Part shown: in pieces, positions 55,286 through 64,000 of the stretch | Layout of the letters: each line of letters begins with the position of its first letter | Numbering within the stretch: position 1 is the stretch's first letter | Assembly (NCBI RefSeq): GCF_026162625.1 | Contig: NZ_JAOTBD010000005.1 | Coordinates: forward strand, 111,400-175,399 | Length of the DNA: 64,000 nucleotides | Direction of reading: 5' to 3' | Source of the DNA: Paracoccus beibuensis | GTDB taxonomy: Bacteria; Pseudomonadota; Alphaproteobacteria; Rhodobacterales; Rhodobacteraceae | Position numbers and translations under genes: made by a program | The notes under the pieces: generated by a model | Seen by the model: the letters and a program-made list of their open reading frames with translations, nothing else | Databases searched by the model: none | What the model was told of the DNA's origin: nothing

Positions 55286-55807
55286 ATGAACGTGCGACCG
55301 ATCCTCATCCATCCCGATCCGCGCCTGAAGAAGGTGGCCGAACCCGTGGCCCGCATCACGCCCGAGATCGAGACGCTGGCCGCCGACATGCTGGCGACCA
55401 TGTACGACGCGCCCGGCATCGGCCTGGCGGCGCCGCAGATCGGCGTCGGCGCGCGCGTCTTTGTCATGGACGCCACCCGCGATCCGCAGGCCGAACCCGC
55501 GCCCCTGGTGCTGGTCAACCCTGAGGTAACCTGGACCTCGGAGGCGCTGAACAGTTATGACGAGGGCTGCCTGTCCATCCCGGACCAGTATGGCGAGGTG
55601 ACGCGCCCCGCGCAGGTCCGCATGCGCTGGCTGGGCCTGGACGGCAAGACGCACGAACGCGAATTCGACGAGCTGTGGGCCACCTGCGCCCAGCACGAGC
55701 TGGACCACCTGGACGGCATCCTGTTCATCGACCACCTGTCGGCGATGAAGCGGCAGATGATCACCCGCAAGATGGTCAAACTGAAACGGGAACGGGCGCG
55801 TGCCTGA
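55286..55807 (+). CDS. def: peptide deformylase
   Basis: A 173-residue iron metallopeptidase that removes formyl from N-terminal Met of new proteins. All three boxes are intact: GIGLAAPQIG (about residue 45), EGCLSIP with the metal-binding Cys (about 93) and QHELDHLDG with two His ligands and the catalytic Glu (about 137). It is therefore the likely housekeeping copy. It is the first of three tandem deformylase-type genes before fmt and overlaps the second by 8 bp. Confidence 0.95.
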   Translation: MNVRPILIHPDPRLKKVAEPVARITPEIETLAADMLATMYDAPGIGLAAPQIGVGARVFVMDATRDPQAEPAPLVLVNPEVTWTSEALNSYDEGCLSIPDQYGEVTRPAQVRMRWLGLDGKTHEREFDELWATCAQHELDHLDGILFIDHLSAMKRQMITRKMVKLKRERARA

Positions 55808-56315
55808 AGATCCCGCCCCCAGGGGTTGGACCCGGCCCTTGCTGCCGGCCCCCTTCGGATCGGGAATCGAGCGGGACCTGGTCCTGTGGCCGGACCCGCG
55901 CCTTCGCCAGCCGTGCGAGCCGGCCGGTTATCTGAAGAGCCCCAATCTGCACGCGCTGGCGGCGGATCTTCTGGCCACCATGTATGCTGCGGGGGCCCGT
56001 GGCCTTGCTGCGCCGCAGGTCGGCAACCTGCGGCGCATCTTCGTCATGGATGCGGGGTGGAAAAATGGCGATCCGGAACCGCTGGTGATGCTCGATCCCG
56101 AGATCCTGTGGCGTTCTCCGCAGACCGAGGTTGCGGTCGAGGCCTGTCTCTCGATCCCCGGGCATCCGGTCGAGGTCGAGAGGCCCGCCGCCATCACGCT
56201 GGGGTGGTACGACCTCGACGGGAAGCACCAGAAGCGCCAGCTGACCGGCACCCATGCCCGCATTGCCCAGCACGAGGTCGACCATCTGGACGGCCGGCTG
56301 ATCGTGAAGGACTGA
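55800..56315 (+). CDS. peptide deformylase-like protein, second copy
   Basis: A 171-residue deformylase homologue with a GTG start at 55800 that overlaps the first gene by 8 bp. The metal site is kept: Cys in EACLSIPG (the usual Gly of EGCLS is Ala) and QHEVDHLDG with both His and the catalytic Glu. Box 1 is changed from GIGLAAPQ to ARGLAAPQ. The N-terminus has about 25 additional residues (RGWTRPLLPAPFGSGIERD). Activity is plausible but with altered substrate pocket. It is in the def-def-def row, 2 bp before the third copy. Confidence 0.85.
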   Translation: MPEDPAPRGWTRPLLPAPFGSGIERDLVLWPDPRLRQPCEPAGYLKSPNLHALAADLLATMYAAGARGLAAPQVGNLRRIFVMDAGWKNGDPEPLVMLDPEILWRSPQTEVAVEACLSIPGHPVEVERPAAITLGWYDLDGKHQKRQLTGTHARIAQHEVDHLDGRLIVKD

Positions 56316-56317
56316 CC

Positions 56318-56818
56318 ATGGCCGCGCGCCCTTTTCTGCCTTACGCCGACCCGCGCCTGCACCGCCCGGCCGACCCAGTCGAGGCGATCACGGAAACCGT
56401 CCGGATGATCTGGGACGACATGATCGACACGATGGAGGCGATGCCCGGTGTAGGGCTTGCCGCACCCCAGATCGGCATCATGCTGCAACTGGCGGTGGTC
56501 GACGCCTCCGACAAGCGCGGGCAGGCGGTGCGCATGGCCAATCCGCAGATCCTGCACGAAAGCGTCCAGTTGCGCGCCCATGACGAGGCCAGCCCGAACC
56601 TTCCCGGCGTTTCGGCCCGCATCAACCGCCCCCGCGCCGTGACGGTGCGGTTCCTGAACGACCAGGGCGAGGTCGAGGAGCGCGATTTCGTCGGCCTCTG
56701 GGCAACCAGCGTGCAGCACCAGATCGACCACCTGCAGGGGCGGCTTTATGTCGACCACCTGTCGCCGCTGCGCCGCAAGATGCTGGTCGCCAAGTCGGCA
56801 AAGCTTGCCCGCCGCTAG
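56318..56818 (+). CDS. deformylase-like protein lacking catalytic residues, third copy
   Basis: A 166-residue protein with the deformylase fold. Box 1 is intact (GVGLAAPQIG, about residue 47), but box 2 is EASPNLPG where EGCLSIPG is expected, so the metal-binding Cys is gone, and box 3 is QHQIDHLQG, with Gln in place of the catalytic Glu. The two His remain. It cannot be a normal deformylase, so it may be a pseudoenzyme or regulatory partner. The frame is open with no sign of decay. It begins 2 bp after the second copy. Confidence 0.8.
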   Translation: MAARPFLPYADPRLHRPADPVEAITETVRMIWDDMIDTMEAMPGVGLAAPQIGIMLQLAVVDASDKRGQAVRMANPQILHESVQLRAHDEASPNLPGVSARINRPRAVTVRFLNDQGEVEERDFVGLWATSVQHQIDHLQGRLYVDHLSPLRRKMLVAKSAKLARR

Positions 56819-56971
56819 CGGTTGATCCCGATGCCGGTGGAGTCCGGAGGAGCAGTCGCCATCCTCGGGCGGCAGGCGGATCGGAAGCTGCGGATCGCCC
56901 CCCCGACCTGACCTTGCTCCGGCACGCGCCAGTCCCTAGACCGAAGCCAAAGGCAGCAAGCGGAGAAGCAC

Positions 56972-57865
56972 ATGCGCGTCATCTTCATGGGAACGCCCGA
57001 GTTCTCGGTGCCTGCCCTCAGGGCCATCGCCGCCGAACACGAGGTCGTCGCCGTCTATTCGCAACCTCCGCGCGCCGCCGGTCGCGGCCAGACGGCGCGC
57101 CCGACCCCCGTTCATGCCGCAGCCGAGGCACTGGGCATCCCGGTCCGCACGCCCGAGAGCCTGCGCGACCCGCAGGCGCAGGCCCAGTTTGCAGCGATCG
57201 ATGCCGATGTCGCGGTGGTCGTGGCCTATGGGCTGATCCTGCCGCAGCCGGTTCTGGACGCGCCGCGGTTGGGCTGCCTGAACATCCACGCCTCGATCCT
57301 GCCGCGCTGGCGGGGGGCGGCGCCGATCCACCGCGCGATCCTGGCAGGCGACGCCGAGACCGGCGTCGCCATCATGCAAATGGAGGCGGGGCTGGACACC
57401 GGCCCGGTCATGGCCGAAACAAAGACGCCGATCGGATCCATGGAAACGACCTCCGACCTCCATGAGCGCTTGGCCGAAATGGGGGCCGGCCTGATCGTCT
57501 ACGTGCTGTCGCGCCTGCCGCTGCCGACGACGCCGCAAGTGGACACGGGCGTCACCTACGCCACCAAAATCGATAAGTCCGAGGCACGCATCGACTGGAC
57601 CCGCCCGGCATTCGAGGTCGATCGCCAGATCCGGGGCCTGTCGCCATTTCCCGGCGCCTGGTGTGATGTCGGTGGAGAGCGGGTGAAGCTCCTCCGCAGC
57701 CGTCTAGTCGAGGCAAACGGCGCGCCCGGCACGGTTCTGCGCGATTTCACGATCGCCTGCGGTGACGGGGCCGTGCAGATCACCTTGGCCCAACGCGCCG
57801 GCAAGCGGCCGATGACTGCCACCGAACTCCTGCGCGGCTGGGACCTGCCGTCACGGCTCGGCTAG
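56972..57865 (+). CDS. fmt: methionyl-tRNA formyltransferase
   Basis: A 297-residue enzyme that formylates initiator Met-tRNA with 10-formyltetrahydrofolate. [19 protein letters not shown] at the N-terminus and the signature [20 protein letters not shown] near residue 107, with the Asn-His-Asp trio, are typical; the C-terminal OB domain binds tRNA ([14 protein letters not shown]). It follows the three deformylase genes by 153 bp and is functionally linked with them. A large stem-loop follows its end. Confidence 0.95.
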   Translation: MRVIFMGTPEFSVPALRAIAAEHEVVAVYSQPPRAAGRGQTARPTPVHAAAEALGIPVRTPESLRDPQAQAQFAAIDADVAVVVAYGLILPQPVLDAPRLGCLNIHASILPRWRGAAPIHRAILAGDAETGVAIMQMEAGLDTGPVMAETKTPIGSMETTSDLHERLAEMGAGLIVYVLSRLPLPTTPQVDTGVTYATKIDKSEARIDWTRPAFEVDRQIRGLSPFPGAWCDVGGERVKLLRSRLVEANGAPGTVLRDFTIACGDGAVQITLAQRAGKRPMTATELLRGWDLPSRLG

Positions 57866-57881
57866 GGGCGGGAAGCGCCCC

Positions 57882-57930
57882 TTCGCGCCCGGCTGCGGCG
57901 GGGGCCTGTCCCCCGCCCGGCGGGCGCGAA
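57882..57930. terminator. two-step stem-loop between convergent fmt and secA
   Basis: An outer perfect stem TTCGCGCCC (57882-57890) / GGGCGCGAA (57922-57930) encloses an inner stem GGCGGGGG (57897-57904) / CCCCCGCC (57910-57917) with a 5-base loop. It lies between two convergent genes and probably ends both transcripts. Short T and A ends give weak U-runs. Confidence 0.65.
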
Positions 57931-57965
57931 AGCTGCCGCGGGACGCAACCCGCGCCGGACCCGGC

Positions 57966-60674
57966 TCAGATCGCGCCGTGGCAGTGCTTGAACTTCTTGC
58001 CTGAACCGCAAGGGCAAGGGTCGTTCCGCGCCGAGCTTCCCCAGGTCGCGGGGTTAGACTCGTCAACGCCGGGCCGCGCGTTTGCCGCAGGCTCGGCGGC
58101 CGGTTGCGGCTCGGGGGCTTCTGCAGGCGCGGTGTCGGCCTCCGGCGCGGACGGAGGCGCCATCTGCCGCAGCATCTCGGCGCGCTCTGCCTCGGTCAGT
58201 GGGCGAATCTGGCTGAGGCGCTGCGTCACGTCGAAGCGCAGCCCGTCCAGAAGGCTCTCGAACAGCTGGAACGCCTCGGTCTTGTATTCCGACAGCGGGT
58301 CGCGCTGCGCATAGCCGCGGAAGCCCACGACAGACCGCAGGTGGTCCAGCGTCAGCAGGTGATCGCGCCATTTCTGGTCGATCTGCTGCAGCAGCACCTG
58401 CTTTTCGATCTGCACCATCGTCTCGGCCCCGAAGGCCGCCGCCTTGTCCGCCATATAGCGGTCGCTGGCCTCGGTGATCCGCTCGCGCATCGCATCGTGG
58501 TCCACGCCTTCCTCGGCCGCCCAATCTGCCACGGGAAGGTTCAGGTTCAGCCGCTCCCGCACCGACACCTTCAGCGCCTCGACGTCCCACTGGTCGGCAT
58601 AGCTGCGCGCCGGCATGTGGTCCTCGATCAGGTCGTCGATGACCTGGTGGCGCATGTCGGCGGTGATCTCTCCGACATCCTCGCTGTCCATGATCTCGCG
58701 GCGCTGGCTGAAGATCGCCTTGCGCTGGTCGTTCATGACGTCGTCGAACTTCAGAAGCTGCTTGCGGATGTCAAAGTTGCGGCCTTCCACCTTGGCCTGC
58801 GCGCGTTCCAGCGACTTGTTCACCCAAGGGTGCACGATCGCCTCGCCTTCCTTCATGCCAAGCGTGGACAGGACCTTGTCCAGACGCTCGGACCCGAAGA
58901 TCCGCATCAGGTCGTCGTCCAGCGACAGGAAGAACAGCGACCGGCCCGGATCGCCCTGGCGGCCGGAACGGCCGCGCAGCTGGTTGTCGATCCGTCGGCT
59001 TTCATGACGCTCGGTTCCCAGGACGAAAAGACCACCCGCCTCCAGAACCTGCTGCTTCTCGGCGGCGTGTTCGGCCTCGATGCGGGCTCGCAGATCGTCG
59101 GGATGGGCGTCCGGATCGGCCTTCAGCGCCTCCATCACCTTCATTTCGACATTGCCGCCCAGCTGGATGTCGGTGCCGCGGCCGGCCATGTTGGTCGCGA
59201 TGGTCACCGCGCCCGGCTTGCCCGCGTCGGCCACGATCTGCGCCTCGGCCTCGTGCTGGCGGGCGTTGAGGACGTTATGCGGAATGCCGTCCTTCTTCAG
59301 CATCTCGGACAGCATCTCGGACTTCTCGATGCTGGTGGTGCCGACCAATGTCGGCTGGCCCTTGGCATGCGCCTCCTTGATCGCCTCGATGACGGCCGCA
59401 TATTTTTCGGCCGCCGTGCGATAGACGCGGTCGTGTTCGTCCAGGCGCGCGATGCCACGGTTCGTCGGCACCTCGACCACGCCCAGCTTGTAGATCTCGG
59501 CGAATTCCTCGGCCTCGGTGGATGCCGTGCCGGTCATGCCCGACAGCTTCGAATAAAGCCGGAAGTAGTTCTGGAAGGTGACGCTGGCCAGCGTCACGTT
59601 CTCGGGCTGGATCTCGACGCCTTCCTTGGCCTCGATCGCCTGGTGCAGGCCGTCCGACAGGCGGCGGCCCTTCATCATGCGCCCGGTGAATTCGTCGATC
59701 AGCATCACCTCGCCGTCGCGCACCATATAGTGCTGGTCCTTCAGGAACAGCTTGTGCGCGCGCAGAGCCTGGCTGGCATGGTGGACGATGGTGGTGGATT
59801 CCGGATCATAAAGCGTCTGCCCCTCGGGCAGGACGCCATCGGTCTGAAGGCGGGTCTCGAGGAACTCGTTGCCTTCCTCGGTGAAGGTGGCGTTCCGGGC
59901 CTTTTCGTCCAGCTTGTAATGTTCGTCCGTCAGCAGGGGCACATAGGTGTTCAGCACCTTGTAAAGTTCGGAACGGTCCTGCGACGGGCCGCTGATGATC
60001 AGCGGCGTCCGGGCCTCGTCGATCAGGATGCTGTCGACCTCGTCCACGATGGCGAAGTTATGGCCGCGCTGGACCATTTCAGCGACGCTGCCCTTCATGT
60101 TGTCGCGCAGATAGTCGAAGCCCAGTTCGTTGTTGGTCGCGTAGGTCACGTCGCAGGCATAGGCCTCGCGCTTCTCGCCCTCGGGCTGGAAGGGAACCAC
60201 GACGCCGCAGGTCATGCCCAGCTGGGCATAAACCTTGGACATCCATTCCGCGTCGCGCTTGGCCAGATAGTCGTTGACCGTGACGACATGGACGCCCTTG
60301 CCGGACAGCGCGTTCAGATAGGCCGGGAAGGTGGCGACCAGGGTCTTGCCCTCGCCGGTCTTCATCTCGGCGATGTTGCCCTGGTGCATGAAAATGCCGC
60401 CGGTCAGCTGCACGTCGAAGGCCCGCAGGCCCAGGGCGCGGCGCGCCCCCTCGCGGCAGTTGGCGAAAGCCTCGGGGAGGATGTCGTCCAGGCTCTCGCC
60501 CTTGGCGACGCGGTCCCTGAACTCAACCGTCTTGTCGATCAGCCCCTGGTCGGACAGCGCCTTGAACTGCTCCTCCAGCGCGTTGATGCGCGCCACCAGC
60601 GGACGCGTTCCCTTGACCATGCGGTCATTGGGCGTCCCAAAGACCATCTTCGCCAGATTTCCAATGCCGAGCAT
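57966..60674 (-). CDS. secA: preprotein translocase subunit SecA
   Basis: A 902-residue motor ATPase that pushes unfolded proteins through SecYEG. The N-terminus starts [19 protein letters not shown]; Walker A is [13 protein letters not shown] (about residue 105), Walker [22 protein letters not shown] (about 208), and the second RecA domain contains [16 protein letters not shown] and [14 protein letters not shown]. The C-terminal linker ends in the zinc SEC-C motif [14 protein letters not shown], which binds SecB. A long frame upstream is rejected. It is convergent with fmt and divergent from the parvulin gene. Confidence 0.97.
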   Translation of the reverse strand: MLGIGNLAKMVFGTPNDRMVKGTRPLVARINALEEQFKALSDQGLIDKTVEFRDRVAKGESLDDILPEAFANCREGARRALGLRAFDVQLTGGIFMHQGNIAEMKTGEGKTLVATFPAYLNALSGKGVHVVTVNDYLAKRDAEWMSKVYAQLGMTCGVVVPFQPEGEKREAYACDVTYATNNELGFDYLRDNMKGSVAEMVQRGHNFAIVDEVDSILIDEARTPLIISGPSQDRSELYKVLNTYVPLLTDEHYKLDEKARNATFTEEGNEFLETRLQTDGVLPEGQTLYDPESTTIVHHASQALRAHKLFLKDQHYMVRDGEVMLIDEFTGRMMKGRRLSDGLHQAIEAKEGVEIQPENVTLASVTFQNYFRLYSKLSGMTGTASTEAEEFAEIYKLGVVEVPTNRGIARLDEHDRVYRTAAEKYAAVIEAIKEAHAKGQPTLVGTTSIEKSEMLSEMLKKDGIPHNVLNARQHEAEAQIVADAGKPGAVTIATNMAGRGTDIQLGGNVEMKVMEALKADPDAHPDDLRARIEAEHAAEKQQVLEAGGLFVLGTERHESRRIDNQLRGRSGRQGDPGRSLFFLSLDDDLMRIFGSERLDKVLSTLGMKEGEAIVHPWVNKSLERAQAKVEGRNFDIRKQLLKFDDVMNDQRKAIFSQRREIMDSEDVGEITADMRHQVIDDLIEDHMPARSYADQWDVEALKVSVRERLNLNLPVADWAAEEGVDHDAMRERITEASDRYMADKAAAFGAETMVQIEKQVLLQQIDQKWRDHLLTLDHLRSVVGFRGYAQRDPLSEYKTEAFQLFESLLDGLRFDVTQRLSQIRPLTEAERAEMLRQMAPPSAPEADTAPAEAPEPQPAAEPAANARPGVDESNPATWGSSARNDPCPCGSGKKFKHCHGAI

Positions 60675-60881
60675 GTTACCTTCGCAATCACGTTGATGGG
60701 AAAGGCGCGTCCCTTGCGGCCCACTTGCCCGCCCCGGTCGCATTGCCGTATCAGGGGCCGGAACGAACGCGGCGGCGGCGCCTTCCACGGAGTTGCTTCG
60801 GGATGTAGGCCGCGCCCGCCTGACTGTCAATGTTGGCACCGGATTCACGCCGCGTGCCTGTGGATCTGCAAAGGAAGTCCC

Positions 60882-61724
60882 ATGACCAGACCGAACCTGC
60901 TGGCCGCCGCCCTGATCGCGGTGCCGTTCCTGTCTGCGCCCGTCCTCGCCCAGGACCAGGGCGCCGACGCGGTCGTCGCGACCGTCGGCGACGACCAGAT
61001 CACCCTGGGGCAGATGATCGTCATGAAGCAGTCGATCCAGGACCCGAACATGGCGAACCTGCCCGACCAGGCGCTGTGGGACATGATGCTGGACCAGCTG
61101 ATCCGCCAGACCGCCGTTGCCCAATCGGCCGAGGAGGACGCCGCCGTCCGCGCCCAGCTGGAATTGCAGCGCCGCAACACGCTCGCCAGCGCCGCCGTCA
61201 CCCAGATTGCCGCGGCCGATCCGACCGAGGAGGAGCTGAAGGCGACTTATGACCGGCTGTTCGCCGAGGCCGATGCCGTGCGCGAATACAACGCCGCCCA
61301 TATCCTGGTCGAGGCCGAGGAAGAGGCCAAGCAGATCAAGGCCGAGCTGGACGACGGCGGCGACTTCGGCGCACTGGCGGAACAGCATTCCACCGGCCCG
61401 TCCGGTCCGAACCAGGGCGATCTCGGCTGGTTCTCCGCCGACCAGATGGTTGCGCCCTTCGCCGAAGCCGTTGCCGCGATGGAGCCGGGGGCCGTGTCGG
61501 ACCCGGTCCAGACCGAGTTCGGCTGGCACGTCATCAAGCTGAACGAGACCCGCCTGCGCGAAGCGCCGCCGCTCGGGGAGGTCCGCGACCAGATCAGCCA
61601 GATGGTCCTGCGCGAAAAGGTCGAGACCGAGATCCAGCGCCTGGTGGAGGCCGCCGATGTCGAGAAGACCGACGACGTCGATCCCGCCGACCTGAACCGC
61701 ATCGAACTGCTGGAGGCGAATTGA
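60882..61724 (+). CDS. parvulin-type peptidyl-prolyl isomerase (periplasmic)
   Basis: A 280-residue exported protein. Signal peptide [19 protein letters not shown] (cleaved near residue 23), then a helical region ([20 protein letters not shown]) as in SurA/PpiC chaperones, the parvulin domain [17 protein letters not shown] ... [23 protein letters not shown], and a C-terminal helix. It should help outer-membrane and periplasmic folding. AAGGAAG is 6 bases before the ATG. It overlaps argJ by one base and is divergent from secA, 207 bp apart. Confidence 0.9.
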   Translation: MTRPNLLAAALIAVPFLSAPVLAQDQGADAVVATVGDDQITLGQMIVMKQSIQDPNMANLPDQALWDMMLDQLIRQTAVAQSAEEDAAVRAQLELQRRNTLASAAVTQIAAADPTEEELKATYDRLFAEADAVREYNAAHILVEAEEEAKQIKAELDDGGDFGALAEQHSTGPSGPNQGDLGWFSADQMVAPFAEAVAAMEPGAVSDPVQTEFGWHVIKLNETRLREAPPLGEVRDQISQMVLREKVETEIQRLVEAADVEKTDDVDPADLNRIELLEAN

Positions 61725-62977
61725 TGGGCAAGGCCGGACTTCCCGTCTCGCCCTTGGCCCCGGCGTCCTTCCCGGACCTGCCGGTGATCGCGGGCATCGA
61801 TTTCGCCAGCGCCGCCGCCGGGGTGAAGTACCAGGGCCGCACCGATGTCACCCTGATCCGCATCGCGCCGGGCAGCACGGTGGCCGGGGCCTTCACCCGG
61901 TCCTCGACCCGCGCGGCCTGCATCCTCGACAACCAGGCGAAGCTTGCGCAGGGCGGCGATGCGCCGCAGGGGGCGGCAATCATCATCAATTCCGGCAATG
62001 CGAACGCCTTCACCGGCGCGCGGGGGCAGGAATCGGTCGATGCGGTGACGGGCACCGTCGCCTCGGCGCTGGACCTGCCGCGGGGGCGGGTGTTCTCGTC
62101 CTCGACCGGCGTGATCGGAGAGCCGCTGCCGCATGACCGCATCGTCGGCGTCGTGGGCGACCTGGTCGCGGGGCTTGACCCCTCAGGCGTTGCCGACGCG
62201 GCGCGGGCAATCATGACGACGGACACCTTCCCCAAGGGCGCCTCGGCCACGATCGAAGGCGAGGGCGGGCCGATCCGCATCACCGGCATCGCCAAGGGGT
62301 CTGGGATGATCGCGCCGGACATGGCGACGATGCTGGTCTATGTCTTCACCGACGCACGGGTGCCGGCGGATCTGCTGCAGCAGGCGCTCTCGTCCGGGCT
62401 GGACCGGACCTTCAACGCGATCACCGTTGACAGCGACACCTCGACCTCGGACGCACTGGTTTTGGCTGCGACGGGCCAGAGCGCGGCCGCGCCGATTTCC
62501 GATCTGGAAGACGATGTCGGGCAGGCCTTTGTCGAGGCGCTGCATGGCGTCATGCGTGAATTGGCGCATCTGGTCGTCCGCGACGGCGAGGGTGCGACGA
62601 AATTCGTCGAAGTCGCCGTGACTGGCGCGGCGTCCGAGGCTGACGCCCGAAAGGTCGCCATGGCCATCGCCAATTCGCCGCTGGTCAAGACTGCCATCGC
62701 CGGAGAGGACGCCAACTGGGGCCGCATCGTCGCCGCCGTCGGCAAGTCCGGGGCCGAGGCCGATCGCGACCGGCTGACCATCAGCTTCGGCGATATGGTC
62801 CTGGCCGAGAACGGCTGGCGGTCGCCCATCTATGACGAGGCCGCGGCCAGTGCCTACATGAAGAACGCCGATCTGAAGATCGGTGTCGACCTGGGGTTGG
62901 GGCAGGGCGCACGGACCGTCTGGACCTGCGATCTGACCCATGGCTACATCGACATCAACGCGGATTACCGTTCGTGA
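61724..62977 (+). CDS. argJ: bifunctional ornithine acetyltransferase/N-acetylglutamate synthase
   Basis: A 417-residue enzyme of arginine synthesis, which moves acetyl from N-acetylornithine to glutamate. It is made as a precursor that cuts itself before a Thr in [13 protein letters not shown] (about residue 202). Other typical blocks are [13 protein letters not shown] (about 88) and [11 protein letters not shown] (about 127), and [15 protein letters not shown]. Whether it uses acetyl-CoA too cannot be seen. The ATG shares one base with the stop of the parvulin gene; the stop overlaps mutT by 4 bp. It belongs to the same pathway as argH at 43.8 kb. Confidence 0.95.
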   Translation: MGKAGLPVSPLAPASFPDLPVIAGIDFASAAAGVKYQGRTDVTLIRIAPGSTVAGAFTRSSTRAACILDNQAKLAQGGDAPQGAAIIINSGNANAFTGARGQESVDAVTGTVASALDLPRGRVFSSSTGVIGEPLPHDRIVGVVGDLVAGLDPSGVADAARAIMTTDTFPKGASATIEGEGGPIRITGIAKGSGMIAPDMATMLVYVFTDARVPADLLQQALSSGLDRTFNAITVDSDTSTSDALVLAATGQSAAAPISDLEDDVGQAFVEALHGVMRELAHLVVRDGEGATKFVEVAVTGAASEADARKVAMAIANSPLVKTAIAGEDANWGRIVAAVGKSGAEADRDRLTISFGDMVLAENGWRSPIYDEAAASAYMKNADLKIGVDLGLGQGARTVWTCDLTHGYIDINADYRS

Positions 62978-63372
62978 AGACTGTCCTTGTGTCGGCCGTG
63001 GCGCTGATCGATCCCGACGGGCGCGTGCTTCTGGCACAGCGCCCCGAGGGCAAGCCCATGGCCGGCCTGTGGGAGTTTCCGGGCGGCAAGGTCGAGCCCG
63101 GCGAGACGCCGGAGGCCGCCCTGATCCGGGAACTCGACGAGGAGTTGGGAATCCAGACCTGGAACAGCTGCCTGGCCCCCCTGACCTTCGCCAGCCACAG
63201 CTATGACACGTTCCACCTGCTGATGCCGGTCTTCGCCTGCCGCCGCTGGCAGGGCATCGTACACCCTCGCGAGGGGCAGCAACTGGCATGGGTCAAGGCG
63301 CGCGACTTGCGGGCCTATCCGATGCCTGCGGCTGACATACCACTGATACCCGCACTGCAAATGTGGCTCTGA
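62974..63372 (+). CDS. mutT: MutT-type (8-oxo-dGTP) nucleoside triphosphate pyrophosphatase
   Basis: A 132-residue Nudix hydrolase. The Nudix box is complete: GGKVEPGETP through RELDEELGI (about residues 36-59), with WEFPGGK as in MutT. It should remove 8-oxo-dGTP from the nucleotide pool and lower mutations. The start is a GTG at 62974 in the overlap GTGA with the argJ stop, so the two are coupled. It ends the parvulin-argJ-mutT unit. Confidence 0.92.
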   Translation: MKTVLVSAVALIDPDGRVLLAQRPEGKPMAGLWEFPGGKVEPGETPEAALIRELDEELGIQTWNSCLAPLTFASHSYDTFHLLMPVFACRRWQGIVHPREGQQLAWVKARDLRAYPMPAADIPLIPALQMWL

Positions 63373-63494
63373 TAACGCGCATTTTAGTGATCTGGTTGCA
63401 ATACTGCCCAAAAAAGTCGTAGCTGGGCTTATAAATAATCCATTGTTAACTATTTCATGACTACCTTACCCCATGGGCGCAAGGAGGGATTGAC

Positions 63495-63623
63495 ATGATT
63501 CGCACCATTTCGATCGGAAGCTACATTTCGATTCAGGGTCTTTTCGAAGGCGCAATGTCGAACGGAAATATTCTGGTTCGCGTCGGCAGCCGCCTGTTCG
63601 AAGGCAAGCCGGTCAGCAACTGA
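63495..63623 (+). CDS. 42-residue ORF with strong Shine-Dalgarno
   Basis: An ATG at 63495 opens 42 codons. The product begins MIRTISIGSYISIQGLFEG and ends ILVRVGSRLFEGKPVSN, alternating polar and beta-branched residues that suggest a small beta structure. AAGGAGGGA lies 5 bases upstream of the ATG. A TATAAAT element at 63430-63436 could be a -10 box. I recall similar small proteins in Rhodobacteraceae but not their function. It lies in a less GC-rich region and is followed by a GAAA-loop stem-loop at 63702. Confidence 0.6.
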   Translation: MIRTISIGSYISIQGLFEGAMSNGNILVRVGSRLFEGKPVSN

Positions 63624-63701
63624 CAGTTACTCGGCACCTACAGCTTGATCGTTAGAAGTTATATGATCTGGGCAGTCAGGCGCTGACACATCAGAACCGA
63701 G

Positions 63702-63730
63702 CAGCCGCCGAGAAATCGGCGGCTGTCTTG
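63702..63730 (+). terminator. stem-loop after the 42-residue ORF
   Basis: A 10-bp perfect stem (CAGCCGCCGA at 63702-63711, TCGGCGGCTG at 63716-63725) with a GAAA tetraloop, followed by TCTTG. It lies 78 bases after the stop of the small ORF. The GNRA loop and short U-rich end fit a factor-independent terminator. Confidence 0.65.
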
Positions 63731-63942
63731 CACGAGGCATGGCAAAATCGAGCTTTGTTGCCGTCCATTGCCAATCGGCATCCGGGTCCTTCCAGCACAC
63801 CTGTCATTTGGCAGTTGCTGGTGGACCTATGCCGCGTTGACCTGAATGCCAACGCGTTGTGGCTTTGCTGAACCGGGTCGTTCGCCCTGAATAAGTCGGA
63901 ACGACCTGCATTTGCTGGGTGATTGTGCCAAGACGGTAGCGT

Positions 63943-63989
63943 GGAATTGCAAGGTTTCGTATGCTGAGGCTTGAAACCTTGCGAATTCC
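63943..63989. repeat. long inverted repeat at the right edge
   Basis: GGAATTGCAAGGTTTC (63943-63958) pairs with GAAACCTTGCGAATTCC (63973-63989), giving 16 bp with one bulged G at 63983 and a 14-base loop. The arms are of medium GC. It may be a terminator for a gene beyond the edge, an attachment or recombination site, or part of a mobile element. Confidence 0.55.
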
Positions 63990-64000
63990 GGAGCTGTGAT

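Larger units (their letters stand above)
63624..64000. other. right-end non-coding stretch with stem-loops
   Basis: A 377-bp stretch without a supportable gene. It holds the stem-loop at 63702-63725, an 8-bp inverted repeat GGTCGTTC (63876-63883)/GAACGACC (63899-63906), and a long inverted repeat at 63943-63989. GC content looks clearly lower than in the rest of the window. GTGGCTTTGCTGAA at 63859 weakly resembles the end of an IS5-family element, but no transposase is seen. Confidence 0.4.

Noticed and set aside
58104..60881. Very long plus-strand frame opposite secA
   Set aside because: It is the antisense of secA, in high-GC DNA where stop codons are rare. Composition is His/Gln/Arg/Leu-rich without motifs; only the end from 60882 is the parvulin gene.
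60675..61529. Long upstream extension of the secA frame
   Set aside because: It overlaps the parvulin gene on the other strand, and SecA begins normally with [13 protein letters not shown] at 60674.

Overview
The window is 64 kb of GC-rich, densely coding chromosome from an alphaproteobacterium of the family Rhodobacteraceae, most likely Paracoccus or a close relative. The evidence is the gene content and order: a 50-residue aa3-type cytochrome oxidase subunit IV very like the Paracoccus protein, the alphaproteobacterial run ispE-pdxJ-acpS-lepB-rnc-era-DUF1491-recO, phaA-phaB, methylsuccinyl-CoA dehydrogenase of the ethylmalonyl-CoA pathway, and argH-lipoprotein-lysA-TIGR02302 next to ftsEX. 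Almost all genes are housekeeping or core metabolism. No rRNA, tRNA, CRISPR array, prophage or complete insertion sequence was found. The genus is an inference, not a measurement.

Layout. 1-9.8 kb: a cut-off I78-type lipoprotein, glutamate dehydrogenase, Sua5, an acyl-CoA dehydrogenase coupled to a metallo-beta-lactamase-fold hydrolase, ctaH, a cysteine-containing lipoprotein, azlCD, a GNAT enzyme, an unknown membrane protein and greA. 10-20 kb: ETF-ubiquinone oxidoreductase, a TPR protein, then isoprenoid (ispE), vitamin B6 (pdxJ), carrier-protein activation (acpS), secretion (lepB), RNA processing (rnc, era) and repair (recO) genes. 20-33 kb: a META-type lipoprotein, mcd, a TSUP permease, dapE, rnr, an AtoE-type transporter, a two-gene type I exporter and an mlaA-mlaC pair. 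33-46 kb: a class A penicillin-binding protein, amt, a polyprenyl diphosphate synthase, small genes (DUF2007, YdcH), phaB-phaA, an EAL phosphodiesterase, tag, a TlpA-like thioredoxin, argH, a small LptM-like lipoprotein and lysA. 46-58 kb: TIGR02302 protein, a zinc-ribbon membrane protein, ftsE-ftsX-plsC, a DUF1127 protein, accA, a MalY/PatB lyase, three tandem peptide deformylase genes and fmt. 58-64 kb: secA, a parvulin, argJ, mutT, and a less GC-rich end with a 42-residue ORF and several stem-loops.

How the genes connect. Two acyl-CoA dehydrogenases and ETF-QO form an electron route from acyl-CoA to ubiquinone; the prenyl synthase makes the quinone tail and ctaH belongs to the terminal oxidase. 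phaAB and mcd share acetoacetyl/crotonyl-CoA chemistry (storage versus C2 assimilation). lepB, secA, the deformylases, fmt and the parvulin serve protein start, export and folding. Mla, PBP, ftsEX, plsC and LptM-like genes serve the envelope.

Most interesting points: the def-def-def-fmt block in which the third deformylase-like protein has lost the metal-binding Cys and the catalytic Glu; a strong stem-loop in the greA leader; a near-identical 17-bp dyad upstream of mcd and inside the phaA-phaB spacer; two very short ORFs with near-perfect Shine-Dalgarno sites; an exporter with no visible substrate; and unexplained long inverted repeats at the right edge. All function calls rest on reading motifs by eye; no database search was run.
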